Origin: Corbicula japonica
Lineage: Eukaryota; Mollusca; Bivalvia; Venerida; Cyrenidae
Reading direction: 5' to 3'
Assembly (NCBI GenBank): GCA_038501625.1
Contig: JAZAYU010000172.1
Location: 310,001-374,000 of the forward strand
Length of the DNA: 64,000 nt
Numbering within the stretch: the first letter of the stretch is position 1; each line of letters starts with the position of its first letter. Below the pieces are notes generated by a model, which searched no databases, had not been told where the DNA came from, and was given only the letters and a program-made list of their open reading frames with translations. The position numbers and the translations under genes were made by a program. Of this stretch, positions 1-11,030 are shown one piece after another.

Positions 1-1582
1 GTCGTGTATAGTTGTCATCTTGATTTATGTTTTGTTTTGTGATCACATTATAACTTTATAAGTTTTATATACAAGATTTTGGGAACCAATACTCAGAGAA
101 ATGGTAACCTAGCCTTTGGTCCGGCCAGAAATAACTATAAATGTAATTTACACAAGACAATTGTCGCAACTCGAAGACTTGATTGCGCATGTCGGCCTCA
201 GTACGTGTCTAGTCTCTAAAACCTTACCAACTTTTTGTTAAATTTATGCTTGCTATCCGCCATGGTTGTTGTTTCAATAATGAACATTACAGTATGGCCG
301 TATAATTTCTTTAAGCCAAAGATAGCCGCATAATTTAAATATTATACGAGGGATGTTCTTCTCTATATCATTGTGATTCGCGCATTTGACATTATTCGGG
401 GCACTCTACGGGAAAAATGTGTTTCCTGTGATATTTTTAAATTTTACTTGCTATTTTATTTTAAAAGTGCGAACATTTAATCTAATTTTTACTTTTAATT
501 TATATGAAATTTAGTTACACATTTTGAAAATGTGATGCTACTTTACCGAGATATTCATAGTAATTTACGCTCATCCTTAAGACGTCATTCCAATTCCATT
601 TCAAGGAATGACGTCAACATATCGAAGAGCTCTTTTCAAAGAAGAATTCCTTAGAATTTTGAATTTGCAAAATGTTGATTATATAAATTTTGTTACTTTT
701 TAGTGACTTATTTGGTATTATAATCGTACAAACATTTCTTACCAAATCGCTTTGGTGGATTTTGGGTGTGTGCGTGTGTTCTTTATTTGATTAAAAACTG
801 GCGTAAAAACAGGACATCGCACGAGATGATAAAAAACTGAGCGATCATTTAAAAGGTTTCTTGATTTATATAATTTGCGTAATTGCAAGGAAAGTGTTTC
901 TATAAATGAATATCGGAAAATACGTTTTCATTGAAAACGAGTAATTTTCGACGTATCGAGAACTGCGTAAAATTCCATTGACACATTTCCGAGTAATCAT
1001 AAAAAATCCTTTTTAGATGAATTAGGCAATTTTCAGAGAATGGCTAATTTTTCTGATAAACGGTGAACGAGTAAGAGGTGGGCATGAAATTCGACCTCCA
1101 TGAGAACTGCGTAAAATTCCATGACATATTTCAGAGTTGTGGAAAAATTGTCCATTACTTTTAAATATCAAAATATTTGGGGAATTTGAAGAGTATCGCT
1201 GTCTGTTTTATCATAAATTGAAAAGAATATGAGGCTAGCATTGAATGTTTTGTGACAACTGTCAGTTAAATGAATGTGTCTGGTCACGTGTAAGGATCGA
1301 AATTACTATATGTTTTCAAATATCAAACTTTGTCATAGAAACTTTAGAAGATATGTAACAAAAGCAAATGTGATTAAACATTCTTACACAGTCAACTTGC
1401 GAGTGTGTAGATTTAAAGCCAAAGTTGTTATAGTGTTACTTTCGCAGTAACATTCTCTCAGATGACATCGCAAAACGTGCTGATTTTTCCAACACTTCGG
1501 CGAAATTGCAACACTAAACTGTACTCATTTGTATGCTTTATATAGTGGTACAATGAACAAGACAAGTAAGTCTTCAACTCTG
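1..1582. other. Intergenic, no gene seen
   Basis: AT-rich sequence with no supported reading frame on either strand. It holds a short CRE-like hairpin (581-616) and a diverged direct repeat: a block of about 37 bases beginning GAGAACTGCGTAAAATTCCA at 958-994 recurs at 1102-1138. No tRNA or promoter is recognisable. Confidence 0.6.
581..616. promoter_or_regulatory. Inverted CRE-like hairpin
   Basis: Arms GACGTCATTCC (581-591) and GGAATGACGTC (605-615) are exact reverse complements around a 13-base loop. The right arm contains the full palindrome TGACGTCA (609-616), the consensus CREB/ATF site. The left arm carries 7 of its 8 bases. No gene start is recognisable nearby, so a regulatory role is only a possibility. 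It could equally be a small foldback repeat. Confidence 0.3.
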
Positions 1583-1730
1583 GGCTGAAGGTTATAAAAC
1601 ATAGTTTGGAAACCAGTCTCAAATCTCAAGCATCTGATTGGCTGAAATGGCGACCAGTCGCCATTTCAGCCAATCAGATGCTTGAGATTTGAGACTGGTT
1701 TCCATGCTCAGCTTTATAACATTGGGCACT
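1583..1730. mobile_element. Family P palindromic MITE, full-length
   Basis: Almost perfect inverted repeat of two arms of about 73 bases, centred on TGGCGACCAGTCGCCA. Each arm reads GGCTGAAGGTTATAAAAC, a block with GGAAACCAGTCTC, then GCATCTGATTGGCTGAAATG. The right arm is its reverse complement with a few mismatches (for example GTTATAAAGCTGAG). There is no coding capacity. Related copies lie at 28101, 31628, 32831, 35204, 47038 and 56170. The structure fits a non-autonomous foldback or MITE that forms a long hairpin. No clear target-site duplication was found. Confidence 0.8.
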
Positions 1731-2818
1731 GAACTGTGAATAAGCAGCAGCTTAAATAGAGGATATTATCTTAAAATCAAATAATGTCACTGTGCATATT
1801 TTGAGTTGTGATAAAAGGTTTATTTAATTTACCCGTAACACATTTGAACTCAAGTGTTGTCTTCGACAATTCAGAGAGTTTTAATATTTATTCATCAATA
1901 TCGTGTAGCCTGCTTACTTAGTATAAATTGTTGATTTAACAAATAACGCAATATTTACATATTAAGTATTTCAGCAAGAATATTATCAATGTAATAGTCT
2001 ACTATAAAATAAATCACAACGCATCACAGAAGCAGACACGTTTATTGCAGTTTGAACATGAACATTTTTAGATATGTCTATCATCTAATGGCTAGAATAA
2101 AGCAGAATTTCCGCAAATTTCTCAATTCTTATCCTAAAACCTATATAAGGAAAATAACTAGCCCGATGACTTGCACTGGTAAGACAGAATTCTAAGCAAC
2201 TAGATGCGGTGTTGATTAGCTTAAGTCGGCGCCAAAAGCTTGACTTATCTGTTTTGTCATCTTTGCTATTTTAACATGAAACCAACGTTTTATAAAATGA
2301 TATTTTGTTTACTGTGATTTGTATATTTTTTTACAAAAGTTCATGTAAATCCTTATACAATGTTGCGATGCTTCCTATAGCGTCGATTCAAAATTTTCGC
2401 AAGCATAGACCTACCAATTTCGCATTTTTCTTTCTAATAATTAATAAAAACCATTTCATTGGGATTTAATCGATTTTTTTTCTTCTCTTTTTTTTGATAA
2501 TTAATATAAAGTACACTACTATTCCACCGGGGTCTAAATCGCGCACCATTGTTGGTGTGTATTATTCGAAACTTTAAACCTGCGCGAAATATAATGATAC
2601 CTCAATGGCCTGCTACGAATGCCTTAAACGCCAGCAGTACTCTAAAACACTCAACGATTGCAATTCTCAATTTACTTGATATTACCTTCTTCAAAACCAG
2701 TCTCTCTCACAATTCTAGGATCTATCATGTTCCTTCTCACCTGTTTATTCTCTCTTTCCTTCTACCCTCAGTCCCGTCTTCCTTCAGCCAAACCTCAACC
2801 TAGTCCTGTATTAAAAGT
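1731..2818. other. Intergenic, 5' flank of LINE
   Basis: No supported gene. The sequence around 2568-2600 (TTTAAACCTGCGCGAAATAT) resembles 8698-8725 and may be a small dispersed repeat. The true 5' end of the non-LTR element may lie in the last 200-300 bases of this stretch but cannot be placed by eye. Confidence 0.4.
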
Positions 2819-3546
2819 TTGTATAACAGCGGTCTCATTTTTCCAAGTAAGACCTACTGGTATCACATGACATGTAAGAATACTAAAAATACCGCTGTAT
2901 GTACCTGCTTGGATTCTTTTCACATCAGCTGTAAAACCACGTATGTCAGCCACATCAGTCTTTACCATATCGTTATACTTATCTTTTGCCTCAACAATCA
3001 CCTCTCTTACGTTGCCGGTTACTCAACGTGTTTGAACTTATACAAAATCGGTACTGTCTCAAAACAAATTTCTTGGCCTAAGAAAAGGATCAAAGCTCTT
3101 TCCACAACTCTACTCGACAATTATAACTTTGCATTAATAACAATTAAGTTTACATGCTTACCTCTGTGTGCTGTCTCAGCATTGATCACACTGAGAATCG
3201 CGCTTTCCTCTGACGTCCACCCGAACCCAGGTCCGACTTCATCTCATTCTTCATTATCCACTCTCGACTTTTTACAGAAGGGGCTAAGTATTATGCACCT
3301 AAATATTCAAAGTCTGAAACCCAAATTACTCATCCTCCAAACTGAATTACAACAATACGATATAGTCATTCTTACTGAAACCTGGTTGTCAGATAAGATC
3401 CCGAATGACGACATTCTTATTCCTAATTTTAAAATTCCATATCGCTTAGATCGGCGTGAAAGACCAGGTGGCGGTGTAGCAATATATGTTCGCGATACTA
3501 TCTATAGTCGAGCACGCCCTGATCTTCTAGTCGTAATACATGTATA
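2819..3546 (+). pseudogene. LINE leader and N-terminal endonuclease
   Basis: Open frame of 242 codons, although the first real codon is uncertain because no ORF1 is seen. Residues about 108-131 form a hydrophobic stretch leading into DVHPNPGP (132-139). Endonuclease motifs follow: HLNIQSL (about 160-166, with the metal-site Asn) and DIVILTETWL (about 181-190, with the catalytic Glu), then a Gly-rich RRERPGGGVAIYV. The frame ends at a TAG at 3544-3546, shortly after VRDTIYSRARPDL. The next segment resumes at the GDFN motif, so the middle of the endonuclease (roughly 80-100 codons by comparison with the family) is deleted. Confidence 0.75.
3212..3235 (+). other. 2A-like ribosome-skipping motif in LINE leader
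   Basis: Codes for DVHPNPGP at residues 132-139 of the leader, directly after a hydrophobic run and just before the endonuclease. Known 2A peptides follow the core D-V/I-E-x-N-P-G-P. Here the Glu is His, while NPGP is intact. Functional 2A peptides are known in non-LTR elements of sea urchin, at the same place in the protein. With His at the Glu position, activity is doubtful. Confidence 0.45.
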
Positions 3547-4229
3547 GTAATAACTGGAGATTTCAACATGAACTTACTCTCGGCCGGTATGAGTCACAAC
3601 AAAATTCAGTCACTTTATACTTCATATGGTTTCCATCAGCTTATTAGCCAACCAACACACTTCACAGAATCCATGAACTCTCTTATTGACCTCTTTATTG
3701 TTAACAATCTCAGCTCGGTCATGACGAGCTTTGTTAACGATTCATTCATTCCCGACGTTGTCCGATATCATTGTCCGATTGTTCTAGTCCTAAAGTTTAA
3801 AAAGTATATGTCACATTTTTTCAAACGCACTGTATGGAATTACAAATCTGGCGACTACAATAAATTCAGACAACTTCTCTCAGCTTCTGACTGGAACAGT
3901 ATCATCAACTCTCTCGACATGGAAAGCTCAACCAATAAATAACTAAAAAAAAATTCTTTCCTGTGCAACACAAAACGTGTACCATTCGTCCGTCTGACCT
4001 TCCGTTGATAAGTAATAATATTCGTAAACTTATTAGACAGCGCCATCGCATCCACAAAAAGGCAAAAGCTCGTAATACAGATTTTTACTGGGCCCTTTAT
4101 CGCAAAAAAACGTAACGAAGTAGTCAGCGAAATACGAAAAGCAAAACTTTTGCATGATAATAAAATTACAGAACAGCTCAATTCTGAAAGTCTTGATATT
4201 AAAACATGGTTTAAACTTTCAAACATCTA
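3541..4229 (+). pseudogene. LINE endonuclease C-terminus and linker
   Basis: Begins with ITGDFNMNLL, the GDFN endonuclease motif, then SQPTHFTES and LIDLFIVNN, and then RYHCPIVL in place of the usual SDHxP ending. A stop at 3940-3942, after SLDMESSTNK, interrupts it. Homology continues in other frames as SNNIRKLIRQRHRIHKKAK (about 4013-4069) and EVVSEIRKAKLLHDNKI (about 4118-4168), separated by a frameshift near 4110. The segment is typical of the basic linker before the RT, and it is broken at least three times. Confidence 0.7.
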
Positions 4230-5632
4230 TTAAATAGTAAAACGACGGCTAATGTTATTCCGCAGCTAGTTTTTAATAATATCGTAGCATCAACCGATAT
4301 AGAAAAAGTGGAAGTGCTTAATAACTTCTTCTGTGCCCAGTCGTCACTTGATGATAGCACTACTCCTCTTCCCACGTTACGCGCACAGTCACATCCATCC
4401 TTGTCTAGTATACAAATTCTTGAACAAGACGTTAAAGATATTCTTTCATCTCTAAACGTTTCAAAAGCTTCTGGTCCAGATTTGGTGAACCCGCGTCTTC
4501 TAAAGGAAGGCGCAATCATTTTAGCTCAACCTCTTTCTCACCTCTTTAATACATTAGTGCAAAACGCGTATTTTCCTTCTTGCTGGAAGATTGCGAACGT
4601 ATCTCCAATATTTAAGAAATCTGACCCATCTGACCCCAGTAACTACCGACCTATCTCACTCTTAAGCTGTCTTAGCAAGGTAATGAGGAGAGATGCATAA
4701 TGAAATATCTATTTAATTATCTCATTGACCAGTATCTTAACGCCATTCCAATCTGGTTTCATTCCAACTGACTCAACTGTTAATCAACTAGTTTATATAT
4801 ACAACAACATTTGTAAGGCTCTTGACGAAGGTAAAGAAGTAAGAATGGTCTTCTGTGACGTATCAAAAGCATTCGACCGTGTCTGGCATAGAGGATTAAT
4901 CATCAAACTTAAATCTATTGGTATTGATGGTAATTTACTTTCTTGGTTTAGCTCATACTTATTTGACAGGAAGCAGAGAGTCTGTTATAATAATGCAACC
5001 TCTACACTTATGAACGTCTCTGCCGGTGTTCCTCAAGGCTCCATCTTAGGGCCTGTTCTGTTCTTAATCTACATAAATGACATTGTTAATGAAATAAATT
5101 CCAAAATCCGATTGTTTGCTGACGACACTAGCCTTTATGTAATTGTCGATAATCCCTTAATTGCCTCTGAAACATTGAACTCTTATTTGTCGAAAATCGA
5201 AAATTGGGCAAACACTTGGTTAGTATCATTCAACGCTAGTAAAACTGAATCTCTAATTATAAGCAGGAAAATTCATAAGCCAAACCACCCTACTCTCTTC
5301 TTGAACAATACACCTATTAAAGAAGTGTCTGAACACAAGCACCTTGGTATATATTTATCTAACGATGGTAAATGGTCAACCACCATCAAATTTATCGTTG
5401 AAAAGGCTTGGAAAAGAATTTTCATTTTACGACAATATAAGTTTCTATTAAACAGAGAAGTATTAGAACGTATGTATTTTAGCTTTATTAGGCCCCTGTT
5501 AGAATATGGAGACATTGTCTGGTCTAACTGTACTGTTGAACAATTGAATTCACTCGAATCTATTCAATTAGAAGCTGCTAGAATTGTTACAAAATCACAA
5601 AATTGTATCAAGAGCTTCAATGGCAAAAACTA
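4230..5632 (+). pseudogene. LINE reverse transcriptase domain
   Basis: First block (4230-4700) holds KASGPDLVNPRLLKEGA and IFKKSDPSDPSNYRPISLLS, the pre-catalytic RT motifs. A frameshift near 4690-4725 separates it from the second block (about 4725-5633), which holds TPFQSGFIP, FCDVSKAFDRVWHRGL (first catalytic Asp near 4857), AGVPQGSILGPVLF and FADDTSLY (catalytic Asp pair near 5121-5126). The thumb follows, with HLGIYLSNDGKWS and RPLLEYGDIVW. All catalytic aspartates are present, so it was recently descended from an active enzyme despite the frameshift. The frame is lost again near 5615. Confidence 0.85.
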
Positions 5633-6242
5633 ATTGAACGCAGAAAACACCACAAACTAGTCTTATTCTACAAAATGAATAACAGTCTTGTACCAAACTA
5701 CCTTCAGTCTATGCTACCAACCATCAACCAATCCAGAACCACTTACTCATTAAGAAATAATTCCGACCTTACTCAAGTTCATTTTAAAACGACGCTCTAT
5801 CGCGAATCATTTCCACCTAGCACTGTCCATGAATGGAATAATCTTCCAAGTGCCACCAAAAATAGCTTAACACTTACAAGTTTTAAATCCAATTTGATAG
5901 GCAACATCCGCAAACCCCCACCTTTTTATAGCATAGGACCTAGAGTTCTCCACACCAGACTGCGTCTTAACTGTAGCTCACTTAACGATCACCTATTTAC
6001 GTAGATGTAACGTAGTTGAATCCCCTCTATGCACCTGTGGTGATAGAGAAAGTACCGAACACTATTTCCTTAAATGTCCGAACTTTTCTGATCAACGACG
6101 ATTATATCTTAATGACCTCCATGGTCCTCCTCTCATAAACAATCTACTGTTTGGGTCTGAACATCCCTCAAACGAAGCCAACATTATGTTATTCACTAAT
6201 GTACAGATGTATATTCAATCTACACGCAGGTTCCTAAACTAG
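5603..6242 (+). pseudogene. LINE C-terminal region with Cys/His motif
   Basis: Two open pieces in different frames: about 5618-6004 (HHKLVLFYKMNNSLVPNYL onward) and about 6003-6242, which starts RCNVVESPLCTCGD. The second piece carries C-x-C-G ... H-x4-C (CTCG, then STEHYFLKCPNF), the C-terminal zinc-knuckle-like motif common in Jockey/CR1/I-type elements. It ends STRRFLN and a TAG at 6240-6242. One frameshift near 6000 separates the pieces. Confidence 0.7.
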
Positions 6243-6250
6243 GTCAAGAG

Positions 6251-6257
<7 letters not shown>

Positions 6258-6288
<31 letters not shown>
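6258..6288. repeat. (CT)n microsatellite
   Basis: Pure CT run of about 15 units directly after the LINE stop codon, within its 3' untranslated region. It may have grown from a pyrimidine-rich 3' UTR. Confidence 0.9.
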
Positions 6289-6289
<1 letters not shown>

Positions 6290-6480
6290 TTCTTCTCTCC
6301 ATTATTACACTTCTTAAACGATATTTTTACCGGACAAATATATGCACAAATAATGTATTGTATTTAACTACCCATGGAGAAGAGTTTATATAAGCGTTTT
6401 CGCTTGTTCTTTAATCCATATCATGACATTATTTTCATTGTATTATATTATTATATGTGCATTTACATGAATAAATAATG

Positions 6481-6896
6481 TTTAAACCAACATTTTCGTT
6501 CCGCATACGACTCTGCATATGCATCCTTACTGACAATGCGTAATTTTGTTAATTGCGGACATCTACACTTATATGAGAAAAGATGTCAACACAAATAATT
6601 ATACTGCCTTTTATGGGAATTCGATATTTAGCAAGTTAAAGATTACCCTGATTTTTATGATTACAGGCTCCCCCGAACCTGCAGTAGTTTTTTTACGTTT
6701 CCACTATTTGGACAGAAAAAAATACATTCATAAGCAAGTCATGTTTTCCGATAATACATATATATCTTAATATGTTTTTGTACCTAGAATATTAACAAGC
6801 AAATTTGCTAATAGACACATTTATACATGTATCAATGTAGCGTTGCCTTAAAATAATTGAATTAGGTCGATCTTCTTCACGCCAATCAGGCAACGG
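6481..6896. other. Intergenic, nothing recognised
   Basis: AT-rich. Only a short chance reading frame is present and no repeat relationship was noticed. Confidence 0.5.
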
Positions 6897-7491
6897 GGTC
6901 CGTTCTAATACCCCAAACTACCCCAAACCACACCCCAAACTACCCCAAACCACCACAAACTACCCCAAGCCACCCCAAAGGAAATCCAATATAAGGTTCT
7001 GATAATTAAATAGGTCCATATGAAATAAGGCCCTGTGAGCTCTAGAATAAAAATAAGTGTTAAACTTGTTGCCTCTGTAACCATATTTAATAATACACAT
7101 TGAAAATAATAACTTTTTTGGGTGTGTGTATGGGTAGGAGGTTGTTAAACATCAGCAATAAGCCATGCATTTTACCTGTAATCTGATTATAACACTTAAA
7201 ATATTAAATGTAGTCGATTTCAGGTGGTTTGGAGTAAACACTGTAGATGTGGTTTGGGGTATTTCACACTCGCTGTATGTCACCATTGTGTCATACTTAT
7301 TTATGGCCAGTCCTGTCATTTACTAAAATTTTGATGTTTATTTTGCTCAGTATAGAAAAATAGTTATTATTCGTCACACATTATAATTTATTCATCATTA
7401 TTTACAATTAAAAATAACAGCAGTCTTATTGTTTAAGTAGTTTGCGGTGGTTTGGGGTAGTTTGGGGTGGTTTGGGGTATTAGAACGGACC
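6897..7491. mobile_element. TIR DNA element with G-rich ends
   Basis: The left end reads GGTCCGTTCTAATACCCC and continues with iterated CAAACTACCCCAAACCA blocks. The right end is its reverse complement, GGTTTGGGGT blocks ending GTATTAGAACGGACC. The inverted termini span about 50 bases. An internal copy of GGTTTGGGGTATTT lies near 7251-7264. There is no coding frame, so this is a non-autonomous TIR element of about 595 bases. A target-site duplication is not evident. The superfamily is not assigned. Confidence 0.75.
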
Positions 7492-9408
7492 GTAATACAT
7501 ATAGTTGCGATCGGACTGAGCGTTTTTTTTCCCAGTGTGATTATTACCATTGAAAACATTTTTAGTCTTTGTTTTTCTGCCCATGTACAGAAATGTAGTA
7601 GAATGACTTCGGCGGTAAAATAATGTCGTAAATAATTTGAAAATTATTCCCGACATTATAGATAATAACAGTATGTTCAGAAGCTGGACATATTTTTAAA
7701 TTCTCTTGATGACACTTAGAATTTAGAGTTTTTAGGACATCTAGGATATCTTGAACTCGTAGTGGCAGTTTGTTTTTGTTGTTCGTTCTAAAATAATTCC
7801 ATATGTATTGAACATGTCACCGGATGTTTGTTGAATTGCAAGCACTAATTTTAATGTCAATATTAGAATGTAATCCTGCCAGATCTGTTAATGTGTTAAA
7901 ATATAATTGTTCTAACAGCAGGAGCGGATGCACGATTTCCAGAACGGATGTTCATTTGGGCCGGTCTAAGAGTAGCTCTAAGATAATTTCAAACTTTCTG
8001 GCCGACCAAAACCTTATGTCCCATGAAAATTAAATATTGCTGCCCCAAAAAGGGTTCACGCAACCCTACTGAACTCCCTCTGGGTCCGTCCCTTTATCAA
8101 GCAATGCATTTGTAATATGTTTAAGTACATTATATTGGTATATATCTTAGACTGCTGTACTAGTAACACCTTTGTGACTTTAATTTTCCGTTTGAGTCTT
8201 CGTTTGCTTTTTTGTTAAAAGACTTCTATGAACGCATCCCTCTGAGGCTGTTACTTCTTGTTTGTAGTATTGGCTATCTCTCTGATAGTATTTCCGAATC
8301 TTTCTTCTCATTTTCAGAATATGGTTGTTTTCTTCTTTTATTTCAAGCGAAGCATTTCTAGTCATAATTAACATTCACATATTAAGCGGTCTTTGAGTGA
8401 TGTGTGTCGGTCAAAAATCGTCCTGTTTTCAGTTTTAAGATTTTATTATTACTGTTGTGATCGTTCAGGTTTGCCAGAAAGAGAAGAAGACCCATGCACA
8501 CGGACAATGATGGATTTTGCAATACGAATATAGACCCAGTTACGCGATGTCATTATATTTTGGGACGAATTTTTGCGCAAAATGTATAACGATGTTTTCG
8601 TAAAGACATGAATTCGCGCAATTACATTTTCCACCATGACAAAATTTATCTGTGGTCATTTCTTTATGGTTTCATTCGCGAATTAACCATAACGCGAAAA
8701 TTTAAACCCGCGCGAACTATGATGATAACGATGTAACCGATTTCTTTATGTCAACATTTTATTTTCTTCTTTGATTTCATGAAGTATAATAATTAGTCTT
8801 TTTATTTTAGATAAAAATGAACGTTGTCCATGTGCAAGTAAATGTCTAAAAGACCTCGAAAATAAAACATATGACTGTTTAAGCAGTCAGACACTTACAT
8901 GTATATTATTTTAGACAAGCACGAATGTTGAAGTACATGTGTACTTGGACTACCATCGATCTTTGGTCTTGCAAGAACTGGTCGCTAGCATATAAAGTAC
9001 ATCTTATGTGGTTATTTTATGGCTTGAATTTGGCCTGAATGTGAATGTACGGATTGTTTAAATGATTAATGAATCAGATAGCTAAATGCGGAAATTTCTT
9101 CAGTTATTATGTTCATTCTTTTCTTAAATGAAACGGAATATATGCAGATCAATTAAAACAAAAGACTCTGTTGCAATTTTGACTGCAAGGTATCACGCTC
9201 TTAATTTTCTCTAGAGCTAATTAGTTCAACAATATGAAAACTTCATGTTGTCTTTCTTGCAGACAGGATCTGCATTTTCGCCTTACAGACAGTACTAGAA
9301 AATCATTTTTACTCCGGTGTAAGATGACTCTCGTGCACGTCTGTGATGTTACGCTTGGTTCATTTGACATAAAAACGTCATACAAAAAAGGAAATTCGTT
9401 AGATGTTT
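7492..9408. other. Intergenic with old dispersed repeats
   Basis: No supported gene. About 7940-8100 (AAATATTGCTGCCCC and a GGGTTCACGCAACCC block) resembles 40570-40735. About 8560-8725 carries repeated GCGAA-type motifs (TTCGCGAATTAACCATAACG) of a kind common in invertebrate MITEs. The remainder is unremarkable AT-rich sequence. Confidence 0.45.
7940..8100. repeat. Dispersed repeat, partner of 40570-40735
   Basis: Shares an ordered set of short blocks with 40570-40735: a segment with ATATTGCTG, then a GGTTC..GCAA block and a CCCTC..GG block. Similarity is patchy, so both are probably old copies of one uncharacterised repeat. Confidence 0.35.
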
Positions 9409-9832
9409 GCTTCGTGTTCTTGCTGTTTCGACTCCAGGGGCTCTGGTCTTGATAAGATCATTGAGTACTCGCCCCTTTGGCTTTGCAGTGCTATTAACTT
9501 CTTATGTCTTGTATGTTTGTGTGCTTTTGCATGCAACATTGTAAAGCTGATTGGTGAGTTGGAGTTATTTCAACAATATGAGAACCTGTTGGGGCAAGTG
9601 TGAGGTTGGTGAACCCTAGAACCTAGTTTAAACCCCCAGTTGCAATTTGTTTTGCCACTGACCGTTCAAAGGCGGTAACCCCAAGGGCTCTCTTTTTCGT
9701 TAATTGTTTGTGGCGTCTACTTTGAATTGACATACTTTTAACAACATGCTCTATTTCCCATTCTTCCATTTCGATGTGGAGGCTGTGTTTTGAGAGTGTT
9801 GCGATTCCTAAGATGCACATTTCACTTTATTC
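9409..9832 (+). mobile_element. Family R retroelement 3' end
   Basis: Diverged copy, reverse complement of 59450-59895. Ordered landmarks: CGTGTTCTTGCTG, AAGATCATTGAGTACTCGCC, GTGTGCTTTTGCATGCA, GAACCTGTTGGGGCAAGTG, AACCCTAGAACC, CCACTGACCGTTCAAAGGCG and a terminal ATGCACATTTCACTTT. It is the untranslated 3' part only. The RT-coding part is absent, as expected for a 5'-truncated retrocopy. Confidence 0.7.
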
Positions 9833-10279
9833 TAAAAGACAAATCTGAAGAAAATTCTATCTAGACGTATAGTTAATAACATAGACTATTAAGAACAAAC
9901 CTTAATATTTAGCGATAGTCGCCACTTTAAGAATTCAAATTACAAACTTTTCGAAAAAAATGCCTTCATTGGTTTTAAGTTGCCAACGTACATCACGTTC
10001 TATTAAAGCAAAACATTGTCAGAAAATTCTGCGTTGTTTAGGATTTATGGAAACCTAAATTTAGGTCGTCTACAATATCATATATCTGTAAAACCGCGTT
10101 GCTACGGTCACCATAGATACTAAAATCTTAATGACTTGACAATTTTACAACCTCTTAATTAATATTAAGATATTACGTCCTTGTTACTTTGTCTGTCTGG
10201 AGTTTATATCAGATTTTAAATAATGGGTTTAAAATATCAATACTGCTAAACTCTACCTTTATTTTTTATTGTAAACAAA
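9833..10279. other. Intergenic, nothing recognised
   Basis: AT-rich sequence without supported features. Confidence 0.5.
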
Positions 10280-10509
10280 TGATATTGCACATCTAATGTG
10301 GAGCGAACCCGTACGGTTACAGCGCCTAGCCATGCAGTTCCAATTGAGCTACCTATTGAGCTAGGCCGGACAAATCCAGAAAAGATTGATCGGATACACT
10401 GGCTAAATCAATCTTCACTGCATTGCAACGTCAACTAATTATTTAATGATGACAGTACTGACTATGTTTGTGGAGACGTTTTACGGCCGCCACACTGCAC
10501 AAATAGCGC
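10280..10509 (-). mobile_element. Family S tRNA-like SINE copy
   Basis: On the minus strand there is an upstream block with GTGTGGCGGCCGTAAAACG, then an A-box-like TAGCTCAATAGGTAG and a B-box-like GGGTTCGCTCC about 50 bases further on, the spacing expected of a tRNA-derived pol III promoter. A short AT-rich tail with GCAATATCATT follows. Related copies are at 33735-33945 (-), 34236-34460 (+) and, partially, at 34153 and 15991. About 140 conserved bases 5' of the A box is unusual for a simple tRNA-headed SINE. Confidence 0.6.
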
Positions 10510-10837
10510 AACTGATTCAGCACAACAGATGTAAAAGGGATGTATTGCATATTTGAAAATTCAGCGAATGTTGCCTAGAGATACATGTATATAATATATC
10601 ATACAATATGCACTTTCATAGGAAAATTATTTTTTCTATTATTTTTCAAATGACCAAAATGTTTTGCTGAGTGTATTATAATTAGACAGAAAGATGTCAC
10701 GCATCTCAATTTTCTGTAGTTATAAATTCTTTAATGATGCAGACATAATTTATGGTTTCTTTTAAGCGTTACAAAAAGGGAACTTTGACGGAATGTTTCT
10801 TCTTCAAAATGTTAAATACTGACTTGCTTTTAACCTA
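10510..10837. other. Intergenic, nothing recognised
   Basis: AT-rich, no supported feature. Confidence 0.5.
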
Positions 10838-10950
10838 GGGCTAAGCGGCATGGGCAGTATTATGCATTTCCATAACTGCCCACGAAGAGGCTCAATCAAA
10901 CCGAATATTTTCATATTTGTCGTATTCGGTGGCTTTCAAAGTTCCCTTAT
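10838..10950 (+). mobile_element. Family C repeat fragment
   Basis: Terminal fragment with GGGCAGTATTATGCATTTCC and its hairpin partner ACTGCCCA, then GGCTCAATCAAACCGA and GGTGGCTTTCAAAGTTCCCT. The same end is found at 11031-11468, 11938-12230 and, in reverse orientation, at 63440. Confidence 0.65.
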
Positions 10951-11030
10951 GTAAGTTTTCATCGATTTTAATATCATAGTAGCGTTGTTTATGCCGTGTA
11001 AAAGGTTGCCCCTATTAATTAATCAATGCT

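Larger units (their letters stand above)
2819..6480 (+). mobile_element. Degenerate non-LTR (CR1/Jockey-like) retrotransposon
   Basis: One element read left to right. It has an N-terminal leader with a 2A-like motif, an apurinic endonuclease domain (partly deleted), a linker, a reverse transcriptase with all core motifs, a thumb region and a C-terminal Cys/His motif ending at TAG 6240-6242. A CT microsatellite and a 3' tail with AATAAATAATG follow. At least six frame breaks or stops and a missing central endonuclease segment show that this copy is dead. The domain order (EN-RT-CCHC) and the motif style fit the CR1/Jockey group. Assigning the exact clade would need a phylogeny. The 5' and 3' ends are approximate. 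Confidence 0.85.
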
